A program made the translations under genes and the position numbers. DNA of 64,000 nt from Plectrocnemia conspersa (lineage: Eukaryota; Arthropoda; Insecta; Trichoptera; Polycentropodidae), in the NCBI GenBank assembly GCA_009617715.1, contig VTFK01000121.1, forward strand, positions 496,001-560,000. The letters run 5' to 3'. The notes beneath the pieces were generated by a model. It saw only the letters and a program-made list of their open reading frames with translations. It ran no database searches and had not been told where the DNA came from. Below are positions 34,640 to 48,239 of this stretch, one piece after another (within the stretch, counting starts at the first letter, position 1; every line of letters begins with the position of its first letter).

Positions 34640-35828
34640 GTGTCAGTGACAGTTGTATGCAGAAAATGGACGCCGAAAAAATTTGGTGAGTGCAAATTTA
34701 TATATTATATTATAGATAGATATTTTTTCTAAATCGTTTATACAAAATGTATAAAAAAAATTAAACATACATACATATTATTAAATTACAAATAAATGGT
34801 TTGTAACCATTGCAACTATTTTAAATTTACACAAAATATTAGGAATGAAAAAAACATATTTATCCGTTCATGATTTTATTCCTCAGAGATTTTTTTATTG
34901 TCAGCAATAAACTAAAACGGCAATAATTTATTCGAATTGTAGCTTTGCCCCCTAGTTTCATAATCTGTGAATCATTGCAATTTTCCAAATGGTAAGAAAA
35001 TATCAAAATAACAAACACCCATAAAAATGTTCCCACGGCCACTAAACAATTTTCTTTTAAGACTCGTACATGAGTCCACGGGCGTTGAGCTGTTAATATG
35101 CGAAGAAAAAACAGCTCCGCGTAAGAGTCGTCAGATTGCAAAAATGTATGGGGGCTTTTCACAGAGTTATGCTATCAAATTTGCCTGCCGGCGAGCCTAA
35201 ATTTAATTTTCTTAATAATCAAAAAATCTTTTATTATCTTGTTTGAAAATACGAATAATGTATAGTAACAACAGCTGTTATTGAAAATTTTCTTAACGAT
35301 TTTGGTATAAATACAGGATTCAAAATTTCTTCGTAGCTCGACGCTCTGTTATCAATCAAAGTAGTTCGATCTGTTCTGGTCCTTGGATAATTTGCGTCCA
35401 TTGTAACAAATCATCTTATTGAAGCTCTTACCATACAATATATACAATAATATCCTGTATTATTTGAATCATATACTATATACATAAATATGTATATACA
35501 ATACATATTAATAAAAAAAGTCTCAAAATTTCTCTAGAAAATTTAGAAAGATAATCCGTTAATAATAATCCGTTCATAAGACGATAATAAAAAATGGTAG
35601 TCAAGAATGTTCTTCCAACATTTGCAAATACAGTATAAAATCAGGATTTTGAGTTAGACACATTCATACAGACACACTATTAGATTTTGAAATCTGAGCC
35701 TCCAAAATTCTAGTAGATATATGTAATATTTTATTGTCTGAAAAGCTTTTCGAAATTTTACAAGAATGTGTTCCTCAAGTCAATGGGCTTTTTTGGACAA
35801 TTTTGTTAAAACGGAAATATTATATACT
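34640..35828. other. AT-rich stretch, nothing recognised
   Basis: A 100-codon minus-strand frame at 34860-35162 has no recognisable domain or clear splice sites and is probably chance. Confidence 0.4.
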
Positions 35829-36060
35829 ATGTTACGTAATCGTTGAGAAGTTAGTGCGTCCGTAGGCTGCAAGTGTTTTCAAAGTGGGTTTGCTCTGGAT
35901 TTCGGAAGTCAACCTGGACCAATTAATGCGAAGAGAGAAGCGGTGGTTATTTCGATCTTCGCTGGTCTGAAGTTGAGTCGTCTGTCTTCGAATGAAGTGA
36001 TAAGTGGAAGTTATCCCTTGTTGTCCGCGCTCCAGTTTTTATATTCATGGCCTCTTTATG
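35829..36060 (+). repeat. LTR-like repeat, possible solo LTR
   Basis: Starts TGTTACGTAATCGTTGAGAA and continues with a GC-richer stretch including GTGCGTCCGTAGGCTGC and GCGAAGAGAGAAGCGG. A related but diverged stretch occurs inverted at 61690-61960 (GTGCGTCACTAGGCTTC, GAAGAGAGAAGC). The TG start and base composition suggest a retrotransposon LTR; no matching second LTR or internal region is present, so the call is tentative. Confidence 0.3.
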
Positions 36061-37612
36061 ATAGATTTTGTTGTCTTTCCCTCTTTTTTTGGTGAAGCAA
36101 CCAATTATAGAAAGGTGCCTAGTTTTTTTTAAATATATTGCCGTTGACCAATATAAATATTACAAATGACCGTTTTGAGGGTAAACACAACTGCACAGAT
36201 TATCTATTCTCAATGGGACAGATATTTAAATCTTTTCTGATGGTGGCACGTACCTTGTGACTTTATTCATTACAATGTTTCTCACGGTGCCCTATTTTCA
36301 CCAAAAAACCCATTTGTTCTTAAATGGTTTAAACGCTTTAAGTCAAACCATTTTTTTTATATCTAATATGATACGTTAAACCCGTAAATTGTGAACAAAG
36401 AAATGGTTCAGCTGATGGATGCAATAGATATTTTAAAGGCATACGTGAAAACCTCAAATATTTTCAGTAAAATTTCATTCACTTGCTAATTCATTCACAA
36501 ATTTAAAAAAAATAACAATTTTCTTTTTCCTTTCCTTTGTCTCCTTGTATTTATTTTCAAAGAACATCAATAGCACAAACGAAAATGTCACAAATACATT
36601 CAGCAATGATAAGTAATTATTATAACATATTACAATAATTCTCAATCTTTCCGTCATTTTCGTGATATTTAAGTGTTTTAATTTTATTATTTATTATTTG
36701 TATTACTAATTTTACCCAAAATTACATTTTATATATTCTTTAATTGCTTAAAAAATTATTTGATTAATTATTACAATTGATAAAATGAACAGAACAAAAA
36801 TTAAATTCACTTTTATTTGTGTATTCATATACAGTGAAGAATTTTCACGTTGATTTATGATATGAAAATTTTAAAAAAGAAAATCAATACTCTTGATTTT
36901 ATATTTATCAAGTAAAAACATCTAAGAATATTGAAATTATTTTTTGTGTGTAAATTATATACTTAAATATATAAATCTTATTAAAAAAATGTAGAAGCTC
37001 ACTATCTACTATCATAAAGATAATGGATAATATATCTAATAGAAAAAGTATGGCACCGAACTTAATTCAAATAACTTAACGCTTTTATCGCCCTCGAATT
37101 TCCTTCCACAGAATATGAGAAATTCGTATCGTTTTTGTCATATTACCACCCTCTATCATCCAGAGACATTTTTCTCCATTCTGCTGCCGAACGCATCAAT
37201 CCCCCTTTTTCTTATTATTTTCCTTCCTCAGCGACAGTAAATTTTCACTTTTTTCTTCGAAAACTGCGAAGATTTCTCCATAATCGAAATTTGAAACATG
37301 TATGTCGTTTTTCCCCTTCATATAGGGATGAAAAGTAAACACACGCGGCACATACGGTTATTGCCATCATTCGTATCAATTTTTTTATTTTTATGCGCTT
37401 ACGTGACGCTTCATATCGATGGATATTTTATACATGGAACCCATGATATTCCATTACGATAAGAAAAGGGCGTTGATTACATTAAGCAAGTTTTTTTTGT
37501 TTATATATGTCATTTATAATTTTTATCATACGTGAGTAGTTGTTCGTTTAAACAATCTTGTGATGTTTAGATTAGCAAATCATTGCTTGATATACCCTTG
37601 TGAATAATAATC
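36061..37612. other. Mostly AT-rich stretch, nothing recognised
   Basis: 37080-37440 is somewhat richer in GC and includes a 67-codon frame (37135-37338) of Phe/His-rich composition without domain similarity. Confidence 0.4.
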
Positions 37613-37660
37613 TTAACCCTTTGATTGTCAAAATTTTGATCGGCAAGAATTGCCGGATCC
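37613..37660 (+). mobile_element. piggyBac-like terminus (TTAA + CCCTTTGATTGTC)
   Basis: TTAACCCTTTGATTGTCAAA at 37613 is the start of a terminus like that at 42217 (TTAACCCTTTGATTATTGAG). It is followed by a hairpin CGGCAA-GAA-TTGCCG (37641-37655). TTAA targets and CCCTTTGA-type ends are characteristic of piggyBac elements. The other end is not found. Confidence 0.4.
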
Positions 37661-37889
37661 AATCATTATCATTGAAGAATGAATCGAATGTATGTTAAAT
37701 AACACGTCGAGTATTTTATTTGTTTTAATATAATTTATCGATATTTATATAGTATTAAAAAAAAAGGCTCAGAAATCAAAGGTATAATATTAGACACCCC
37801 AATTAATATATTCAAATACTGAATATATTATATTTGCCTGTTTTTTTACCTATTCAATATTCAAATATTTGTATTTTTTAATATTTTTA

Positions 37890-38480
37890 ATTTTTATATT
37901 ATTATTACAATTACTCTAAAAACATATTTTAGCAACGCAGGTAGTAAATTTTTTTCTGATGCACCGTTGCCTTTGTCTAAGAATTTTCCCGATGTCCGCT
38001 GCAGTATCTAGTCTATTCTACTTTTTTGTTTTGCGAAATTTATATTATTTATAAAAGCTATGAACATAGCACATTAAAAAAGAAATTTGTAATTGCCGAA
38101 ATTTCAGATATCTCTCACTAGTTATAAATTTACGAGCCCATCTGTGGACTCTCTCGATAGTTTATATTTAATCTCTTTTAAATTAATACGAATTTTGATC
38201 AAAATTGAAATTAAATATTTGAGTAATAAAAGCGCTATTTTTATAATAGTATACAAACTTTTATTGAAAACATATGATAAAATTAGTACATCTAAAACCG
38301 CATTATTAATTTTTGTTTATTTAAAATATTAAAAATATATTACATATCTATTTCGTTTTCTATTTCATATGCTAAAAATTTTAAATTAGGAATAGTTGGA
38401 GTTGAACACAATGCTGACAATAAAACTCAGCCGAACAGCAGCCGAATGAGTCTTTTTGGCAGCAGGAATTATTAAAAATG
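37890..38480 (+). repeat. Dispersed repeat, copy 2
   Basis: Aligns in order with blocks of 16375-18090 (see that entry), without the two extra blocks found there. No host coding frame. Probable non-autonomous mobile element or remains of one. Confidence 0.55.
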
Positions 38481-39044
38481 ATATATATTTATTTACAATT
38501 TTTTTAAATAAATATAAATTGTCTTGATACGATTTATTGTGAACATAAAAATGTGTATGAATGAACTTCTATTCTTTATTCAAACAATATTTTTCGATTC
38601 TTCATAAGTTTACGAATACATTTATCATTTACTATTCGATATTTGAATAGTTGAAAATTACTAATATTTAGAGTCCAGTAAAAAAAGACTCTTAAATAAT
38701 ACTTTTTATTTATTTAAATTTTCTAAAAAACATTCGAGGCGTAGAGTAAAATTTTCATTAAGAAAGTTGTAATATATATCGATTAATAAACATTTATTAT
38801 TTTATGTATATACTAATTTTAAATAATAAAAAAGCACCTGACACTGACAGATAAATCCGTAAATTTAATAATAAATTATTGAAACATTAGATAAACTGAT
38901 AAATATAATAAAATATTGGGAAAATTTACATATTTTTGAATAGCTTTAATATTTACCAGCTCGTTAGACAAATGGCATATGTCGTTGACTATTGACCTAA
39001 AAGACCTATGTTTAAATTAAAGTTCTCAATAGAATATTAAAATA

Positions 39045-39560
39045 TTCGTTTATTAGAATTATAAATAAATGATCGAATATTTGTAAAATATTCGTTTATA
39101 CTAGCTCGAATGAAATTAAAGAAAATTTTAGAATGAAACAATTTGTATAATTGAGCAACAGCGGTTATCGTTTTTTTCTCAATATACCCGAGTGACTAGT
39201 GCCGCTCCAAAATCCATATTTTCTTTATGTGCCTTTATTTTGATTCGAAATTGTATTTTTTGTTATACATTTGCTAATAGTTGACTGACAAACAGTCGCA
39301 AATTATATACCTAAAAGCAATAAAAGCAGAATTCTTTATATTTGTTGAAAGTCACTCTTATATCTGCTGTAAATTTTATATTTACATTCCAATAATATGT
39401 ACCTGATCAAAAAATATGTAAAATAATAAATCAAGACTTTTTTGACGCCCTCGTTTATCAGTAATTCGCACAGCATTGTATTCTGAATATCTTATAATAT
39501 CAAAAAGTTTAACGATTATTAAAGTAATTAATGATTATTCAAAATAATTATTATTAACTA
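39045..39560 (-). repeat. Dispersed repeat, inverted partner of 27404-28110
   Basis: The reverse complement follows the 27404-28110 copy over most of its length. Landmarks here on the plus strand are GCCCTCGTTTATCAGTAATT (39447-39466) and GTGCCGCTCCAAAATCCATA (39200-39219). Confidence 0.65.
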
Positions 39561-39880
39561 ATTAAATAATATTTTACAGGTAATTATTTGAAAACAAATA
39601 TATTCGAATATTCTAATACATATAGACCTTAGTGCTTTTCAATTTTAATTTCTTTCCAGGAGATCAAACTTAGTGATATTATATAATTATAATTCCGATC
39701 GATTATCACAGATTAGGTTTACTAAGATTTTCAAATTAGGTATTGATTTTTTTTTTTAAATAATTCACTACAGTTCATAAATAATATAAAATATGTTTTC
39801 AATAATGTTAATATAAATATTTAAGGTAGATAAAGCTTCATAAAAATAAGTAAATAAAGCCAAATTAATTAAAATTTCAA

Positions 39881-39928
39881 CTGTTTATGAACAGCCTGTT
39901 CATACTGTTTATGAACAGCCTGTTCATA
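39881..39928. repeat. Perfect 24-bp tandem duplication
   Basis: Two identical units starting CTGTTTATGAACAGCCTGTT at 39881 and 39905. Each unit contains the near-palindrome ATGAACAGCCTGTTCAT. Confidence 0.9.
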
Positions 39929-39929
39929 C

Positions 39930-42216
39930 AGCTAATCTTCACAAGCAACTCACCCTTTCATTCAATAAATTTGGGCGAATATTATCTTTTACCTTCAAAA
40001 TAATTTATATTACAGTATTTATTTGTATCATAAAGTACTTCTAACACTCTTCATTTGATAAATTTGTTTTTAATTAATTGATTAATTTACAGACCACAAA
40101 TTTAGTAGCGCTGTATTATTTTAACTTTAATGTTATCTCATTAAAACAAATCAATGGGAGTGCTTACCTCACCATCTTTGCTTTATATCTAAACTTGTTG
40201 AGGCAGCCCCTGACTTTGCGATTAGATGGTGCTTTATATATTAAATTTAAACAAGGTAATCTTCATATCTCAAACACGTGTAAGAAATCATGCTATTAAT
40301 AGTAGTTGTTTAAAACGTTTTCTATATAAAGGATGAAGCACGAATATTGCCACTCAGAATATATATAAGTTTTTAATGTGACATTGTAATTTTAAATATA
40401 AAATAAAGTCAATGTCTTTTTGACTAGAGAGCATAATTTTTAAAATATTTTTTATGAATATTGAACCAGATTCATTGAAATAATAAGCTCGAGTTTTCTT
40501 TACATATTACTTATTTGTTTAAAATAATTTCCATAATAATTTAATTAACTATCGAGAATCTTTATTATTTTTATTTTTATTTTTATCATTCTTAAAATAA
40601 ATAACATTATGATACAGTAATGACTTTTGATTGATTTTGTTATCCCTTATATTTCTTATTAATTATTGATAATAGAGACCATCAATAGTTTCTTGCCTAT
40701 TTCCCCGACTGCGGGATATTCGCAACAGCCTAGGTAGGAGGTCAGGCTTAGCCTAAGTCCACGTGTACTGAAGCCCAACTATGTATTTCTCGTAAAATAA
40801 AATAAAATGAGCCGTATGCTATTACGAAACGTGTACTGGCATAGTATCCTTAAAGTAATCTTCAGAACTAGTGAGAACTGTCAAAATTAAAAGTAAAAGA
40901 TGTTCGATGATTCGTAATATTTTTTAACATTTTTTTGTTTTTTATCACACTCTTCAAGGTTTGCAAGTTAAAATATTATATATACCAGCAATGTTTGATG
41001 AATGATAAGCTTTTAATACTTTTTCCAACTTTAAAAATATATAGCAGGTGTTATTATGAAAAATATATATTTGCATATCTTTATGTAGAAAATTCGTGCC
41101 TCACCCTTTATATGTACACAAACATTTATATTCAAGTTGTAATTATGCTTTTACCCGCATACATTTGATACATATGTGCATAGTGTTAACAGTGTTGCAT
41201 TTGCATTTGCTGTGGTCAGCATAGTCGCTGTCCCGTCTCGAAAATGGGTTTATTCATGAAAATGCGAAACATTCCCATGCGGTTTGATAAACTGATGTTT
41301 ATTTTTACATACACAGAAATGCGAAGAAAAATAATATTTAAACTGTATATTTTTTAAATAATATGATATGTATTGAAAAATACTTTTAAGAAGGTTTAAA
41401 AGATTGTGTTTAAATTAAAAAATCTTTCAAGAAAATGCTGTTATCGCATATTATACAATCAATTTAATAAGCATAGAAAATACACACAAAAGTCGAATAT
41501 CTGATTATTGCACTAAAAAAATATTTATAAGAAGTAAATATTCGTGTCGGTCTGCACTTTTACTCAACAGCTTAAATAAGAACCATGAATATTTTTTTGG
41601 ACTGTTTATTACTCACTGAAAGTATATTGACATGAAATATATTAAATATTTTTAGGCATTAAATTAGTAGGCACTTAGATAATTATTCGTTAAAAATGCT
41701 GCTGAATATAATTATGTACTTTATCACAATGCGATTCGTTGAAAAAGAAAGTTTATTAACGAAGGTTAAATATAAGTTTTTATTTATTTTAAAATAAATT
41801 GCAAGTTAAAAATATACATTACCAATATATATAACAAAACTTGCACTCTGGCTTGCACTTTTGAATGAAAATAACGTTTGTTATTTTACCAAACTCCGTT
41901 CAATGCTTGCCAAATTATACAAAATACACAAATGCCGTTATCAAAATAAATAGCATAATTACTGACAGATTTAATAAGTATCTGATGAATTGAAGAAAGA
42001 TTGAATTTTGCATCGCAATTTTCTTATATTTTAAAAATATTTCAGATAATTATTTAATGAAAATTTTCGGAAATATTCAACTTTAAGAAAATCATTTTAT
42101 TTTAAATTAACTAATCTATCTTCACATACATTTTGTATCAAGTGACAAATTCATTTAACTACGAAATCACAAATCGAAAATATTATCAGTTGTTTTAACA
42201 ACTTGCTTCTTCTTTA
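39930..42216. other. AT-rich stretch with one GC patch
   Basis: 40680-40790 has CCCCGACTGCGGGATATTCG and AGGTCAGGCTTAGCCTAAGT. It is not identified. Rest featureless. Confidence 0.4.
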
Positions 42217-42708
42217 TTAACCCTTTGATTATTGAGTTAATTTGTTGGTATACACCTGGTAGTGAGTTTATTTTACGTATTTTTCTACAAGTATTTCTGT
42301 TATTTATTATTATTTTATATTGCATTTATAGTAAATTATAAAAAAATAGTTATTTCTAACGTTTTATGCTTTGATTTATTTTATTACTTTTTGTATTAGT
42401 ATGTTTTTATAATTAATTTTAATACTTTTCTATTATTAAATTTCGGTTATTTATTATAAATAATTTTTATATATTTTATTATTCGACTTTTGTGGATTTT
42501 TTTATATCAATACAGAGGCTAACAATATTTTTTATAAAATTTATATAAAATATTTTTTTTAATAATATATGATAATTTATTACTATTATTTTCAATATAA
42601 ATTATTTACAGTAATTCAAATTTTATGATATTTTCTGTTATATATGTATGTAAATATATAACTATCTGTGGTACCTCAAAACAGTGAAATATTGACTACC
42701 GTACGCGC
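42217..42708 (+). mobile_element. Non-autonomous element with TTAA-CCCT terminus, copy 2
   Basis: Starts TTAACCCTTTGATTATTGAG and ends near GGTACCTCAAAACAGTGAAA...CCGTACGCGC. It aligns over its whole length with the reverse complement of 1543-2024. No open frame. piggyBac-like from the TTAA plus CCCTTTGA start; the opposite end is not a clear inverted copy, so the mechanism is uncertain. Confidence 0.6.
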
Positions 42709-44329
42709 AAAAAATCAAACTATGAAAGTATTTGTTTGATTCTAAAAATCATAGCCTAACTGCAACATCAATAAATATTTTAATTTAATATATACTGTAT
42801 ATACATCAAATATCAATGGCAAAAAATAAATCATGTAGCTTAATAATTATAATTAAATTTATTATTTGCAATATTTATTGCGTGGTTACTATTCTGCATA
42901 TTCGCGTTGTAATTTAATTGTAAAAAATACAACTTTTACAAGCAAATTCAATCAAAAATTAAACAATGGCATTCGAGCGTATTGATGAAAAGTAATTTTG
43001 CAGACAATGAAGTAGCGGTATGACGCTAAAGTATTTTTCCGGCGCAATTAACACTTTATTGTGATCTGTTATTATTAGACCGTTTCATAGAAGCACAAAA
43101 CATCCAATGAAAACTAGGTAGCGAAATCACAGTTGTCTTGTAAGATAGAAACCAAATTAACCATTATTGGTATCAGCATCATTTGTATTAGGTAGAAATC
43201 GTGCAGGACAACCGGTATTGCACAATAATCACAAACTTTCAAAAGCTATTAGGTATTCAATATTATATTTATACGATTTCCGATATATTTGTAAAAAAAT
43301 TATTGTGACAGAAAAAGGTGTATTATCACTGGATATTGTTTCCTAGATGTATTGTGTGTACAACGCTTTGTGTAAAAGACGTGGTGTGACGTGTTTTAAT
43401 TATAAGATAAAATATTTCCTTTTAGTTTGTGCTGCTCGTTCTAAGAAATTTACGAACCAAGTGTCTCGCGTAACAAAGGAGCTTTAATTTTGAAACAATG
43501 CGAAAATTATAGTCACGGACCACGATAATATCTTACATCTACATTAGTATATAACAACATTATTATGTATCCAATAGCATTGTACAAGCTGAAAAATCAA
43601 CAAAAAGTTAACTTTACCCGCAATAAATCATCTATATAAAAGTGATATAACTTAACACCTGACATAAGCTAACCGGTTGTGTAAATATGATAATATTTAA
43701 CGAACACGCATGTTGAGAAACTTGCGAATTTCGAGTCTGATAATATACTTAGATTTTTACTAATAAAATCATTAATTTATGTTTTTATACATATTTTTAG
43801 CGATTCAGTATTACTCATCATCAGTGTTTCTTTTCGAGAAATAATTAACAGAATTTTTCTTGTTAAAAATTAAACTTGTACGAATATTTTAAAATGTTTT
43901 CAGACTGTCGCAATTCTGAAGAAAATCGAGAAATAAAAAACATTGAGAAACCAGAATGACTAATTATGTATATAGCATATTAATTAATAAAATATTCAAT
44001 TACGTACTGAGTATCGCGTGTTGTTAGTTGCATTAATGACGCATAATATAGTTTAAGAAACTGTCAAACGCGTTTACTTTGTCGTAATATGTTTAAAAGA
44101 GCGCCTGTTCAATAAAAATATTATTTTGTCACATCTTCTGTTTAAGATGTGATGTTGCATTCTTTAAAGCATACATTTCTGTGGTAGGTACAGATAATAT
44201 TGAGATACACAAAACATTTTGATTAATTAATGAATATTTATAAGCTTTTGATTGATTAGCGCTGATTACATAACAAGTGAAACATTAATCACGTACACAC
44301 TTATTACTGTTGGCACCGTCCACCATTTT
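42709..44329. other. AT-rich stretch, nothing recognised
   Basis: No coding frame above chance length and no repeat partner found. Confidence 0.4.
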
Positions 44330-44460
44330 AATTGCGAAAATGATACAGAGGGCATCTGGCGGACCGGCTTTTGGCCATAGAAAGTTTGTTTGCCCGGCCA
44401 TTGCCGCGGGTTGCGGTCGTCGGCTTTTGGCGAAAGTTTAGCCATTTATATTTTATGCGA
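44330..44460. promoter_or_regulatory. GC-rich patch
   Basis: GGCATCTGGCGGACCGGCTT, GCCCGGCCATTGCCGCGGGT and a second CGGCTTTTGGC (the first at about 44365) lie within 100 bases. No coding frame of useful length. Unique in this window. Confidence 0.2.
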
Positions 44461-45539
44461 ACACATTTTTAATGAAATCGTATCATTCTACGCAATTAGG
44501 GGTGCGTCACACGAGAACATTTTTTAACTCGTTAGCTATTTTGCATTAGGCTGAGTTTTTTTTTATCATAAACTGAGATATGAGCTAGCCAATGAGACGC
44601 TTTGTGGATTTGTTTTAGTACGTTTATTACAACACATTAATACTTAAGGGTCAATGAGTGGTTCGAATTCTGTTCTAAAGTAGAATGCTGAATGAAGTGA
44701 TTATGAAATTCGAATTGTAATAAAGTGTCTGTAGTAAAAGTCTATGTGTTGCAGCAGTGAAAAGCTGTTTTATATATATAATCTTTACCAGTTTGAAAAA
44801 TAATGTGAATAAGAGTTTCCACAAAATTGTACAATAGTTTAGGCGAGTATTTTCTATACCCCTTGGGAAGTCAGCCATAATGGTTCAGTGACCATAATTG
44901 TTTTGGCTATCCGCATGCCTGTACATTATTTAAAAATGATTTTATGTTGTAAAAGTATGGTTCGTATTTTACGATTTTATGACGAATTATTTTTTTAATA
45001 AAGGTAAATCAAATGTCAATTATTGCTACTTATGCAAGGTATGCTACTTTATTACGATATATTTAAAAACAATTATGTAAGTTCATAAAAATATTAAACA
45101 TTGTACTTAAAGTATTGTTTAATAATATCATTGTATTTCTTTATAAATATACAAAATGTATATAAGGCGTAGAAAATATCACATTTTATGTAAGATTTTT
45201 TATATTTAAAACACACGAAAATATACAATGCAAAAGTCTAACATCGGAAGCAATTTACGATTGAGCAAAAGTTTTCAATTTTCGATAATACCTTATATTT
45301 CTACTCTATCGTCTATACTTTTTTTATATTGAAAGAAAGAATTTATATTCACCTCCTATCCCTGGCGATATATCGAGGGGAAATCTTGAGCGCAGATTAA
45401 TAATGACGTAAACTCTATCCCCTTACGTTTTTTATTTTTTCTTCAACTCAATCGATTCATCACAAAAAAAATCTCTCAATATCTTATTTCACAATATATA
45501 ATACGGATTATATTTTATGTGGGTGTATATTTTTTTACT

Positions 45540-45800
45540 ATCAATTCATATTCTCGCTACAAATTGCAAAAGTTATTCACGGTACTTTTCCGAGGGCCAA
45601 TGCGGAGCCCGGTCGAGTGCAGGTTTTCCCTTGTGAAAATTATGTTTTTTCGTCCGGTAATTGAAAAAGTTTCACGGCGTTGTTAACAACGACAGTAACG
45701 CTGATTATCCGACGCCGCAAAGGTCAAGAGATATCCCATTCTTTATTAAAGGACCTCGTACAAAAGTGCTACCCTAAACGGAAAAGGTTTAATTGGGAGC
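45540..45800. promoter_or_regulatory. GC-richer non-repetitive island, possible conserved non-coding element
   Basis: Contains ACTTTTCCGAGGGCCAATGC, AATTGAAAAAGTTTCACGGC and TTATCCGACGCCGCAAAGG. The 13-mer ATTGAAAAAGTTT also occurs at 23218-23230 in a similar island. No splice-supported frame. The regulatory role is inference from composition and motif sharing only. Confidence 0.25.
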
Positions 45801-46200
45801 ACTTTCGACGCCTAATGTGCTAAGGATAAATGATTATTATTTTTAAATTTACCGCTTTTAAGACACCGTTTCCTTTTAAGGGATATATGCGACTTACCAT
45901 ATAACACACTTACACAAAACAGTATTTATTTACAGCCTTGCGGTTTACTTTAAGGCAGGGATTTATAAACTGGAAGCTCGCACTCAGGGGTGCGATATAT
46001 AATAGCATTCCAGGGATATGGTTATTCCATCTTTTTAACGTTTCTCTTAAAAAAAAATATATCAAGCCTATCAAAGGATTTGAAATTGATATTGTTAATG
46101 ATATTTAATAAAAACGTATGTAAATAAATCGTAAATTTAATCGTTAAAAACATTTTTAAATGGACTATTTTATAAAAAAATATCAGATGACCACTTTTTT

Positions 46201-46226
46201 TCACTCACTCTCGTCACTTAACACAC
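46201..46226 (+). repeat. 26-base exact match (inverted) to 4015-4040
   Basis: The block starts TCACTCACTCTCGTCACTTA and is followed by AATGCGCCTG, which also recalls the CGCCTG edge of the 3971-4085 element. Probably a decayed member of that family. Confidence 0.55.
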
Positions 46227-47778
46227 AATGCGCCTGTATTACGTATAAAAAGCACAAAATATATATTGAAAGAAATATAAAAATTCGTAAAAGTTGCCAG
46301 CATTATTGCTACAGTATAAGAAATTGCTCTAGAAAAAGTCAAATCCGCCGTTCATATAAAACTATAGCACAAAGAACAGATTTTAAATGAATTTTTTTTA
46401 AAGCTAAACACAATTTCTAAGAATTTTGTGTATTTCTCACTGGCTGAAGATGAAATGACAGATATTGAGGATACGGCTCAACTTGTCAAAGTAGTTAATA
46501 TAAACCATGTGATCACAGTTTTTGTTAACCGGTTAACGCAATAAAAAAATCTGTAAAGTATCGACATCTATTTATTTTTCTATATATGTGTTAATTGATA
46601 AATGGTTATATTATAAGCTGTTAACTGATTTTCCGGCGTCTATTTTGCCTGTCCCTTCGGCTTAAAAACCCGAATTTGATAATTAACGATACACATATTA
46701 CTATTTAAACGGTCATTAAATTATTTCCTCTAGCGTATAATAATCTTAAAGATTTACATAATTTAATTCATTTCGAGACTTTTGAAATAAAACACTCTAG
46801 TGGTGTTTGGTGTTCGTAGTATAAAACCGAGCTTTTACCGTCTCGTGTAAACTGATAAAGCATCCTCATGCAAACATGACATTTGTCATTATAATTTTCA
46901 TATTATAAACATTTGGCGCAGCTCCAACAGTGATTATCTAAATATTACGACTTCTGAAGCCATTCGAGTTACGAACATTTTTTATTGATATTCATGAGCA
47001 CTTATAAAAAAATAAAACTTTTAACAACCACAATCATATAACGTATCCATCATGTAGGTCCGTAAACATAAATATAGGAAATTTATATTGCTTATAGGAA
47101 AACTTGGAATAAATTACAGTACGAACATTTCTATACATATGTATATAAACATCTATATGAATTTGTATATTTTTAGTATTGGCGTATTCAACTTATTTGG
47201 CAATCAAACTTGCATTGAACTGTTGCCAAATATAAAAAGAATAGTATTGCTTAATTCATATTTGATCGCTTCAACAACATGTACATATGTATATATATAC
47301 AATTAAATGCAATATGTATATATACAAAGCTTACATAAATCACAATATGTTTTTATTTAATTAATTTATCAACTATAGTAATGTTTTTAGAGTAAAAATA
47401 TAAATTGTTTATATGTGTATTTAAATTTGAGAATTGAAGCAAATACGTTAAAATAAAAAAAATAATATTGCATCTATTTAATATATCATATATTTATATG
47501 TATGTGCTTAAATAGTTAATAATAGCTTTAGAAATTTTAAAATAAATCCTGTCACTTTATTCAGTTATGTTAACTATCAGGATCCAACTTTAATTGAATT
47601 TCCATATACTAAAAAAACTTCAAAACCATAAAATAGTATAGTACCAGTTGAGGGTATGTAACAGAATATATAAATATAAAATATTTCAAAAGTTATTACA
47701 TTACATACATCGTTGAAGTAAATCATATATTATACAAACTTAGAAAGTGGTTATCTCTTGTCAAAAACAAAAACCATT

Positions 47779-48024
47779 TCAAGCACCCCTAAAACACTGA
47801 CATTTACTTGTTTCGCATATTTTTATTTTTACATTCTGACCTCGTAATATTTTACTGTTGCCTTCGACAATATTTCTAAGGCTTGTTGTGTGTGTTTTTT
47901 TGGCATAAATCAAAAAAGCACTCGCCTCGTTGGACAGCATTCTTGATTTAATATTCCAGACGAAAGCAGCGCTCTTTATCATATTTACTTTGTCAAGACA
48001 ATTTTTGAACTTGTGCGCAGTCAC
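47779..48024 (-). other. Small open frame next to the hAT relic, unidentified
   Basis: An 81-codon minus-strand frame includes TAHKFKNCLDKVNMIKSAAF. It lies downstream of the hAT relic on the same strand and could be its decayed C-terminal part, but the canonical hAT dimerisation motif is not visible. Raised GC around 47780-48060. Confidence 0.2.
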
Positions 48025-48239
48025 GAGCTATTCTAAATATGATCTACATCTTTTGCCACCAACGTGTGAGAATAAATAAAAAATACGCACAACCTCTCGC
48101 TTTATAACCTGTCAATGAATTTTTAAAAATATATATAATTATCACTGATTATCACTGAATTACCGAACGACATTGTTATTAAAACATTTGACATGGATTA
48201 TTATTTTTTACATCTTGATGATTTCAAATATCGTTGCAT

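Noticed and set aside
40680..40790. GC patch with AGGTCAGGCTTAGCCTAAGT considered as a SINE or element end
   Set aside because: No second copy in the window and no recognisable module.
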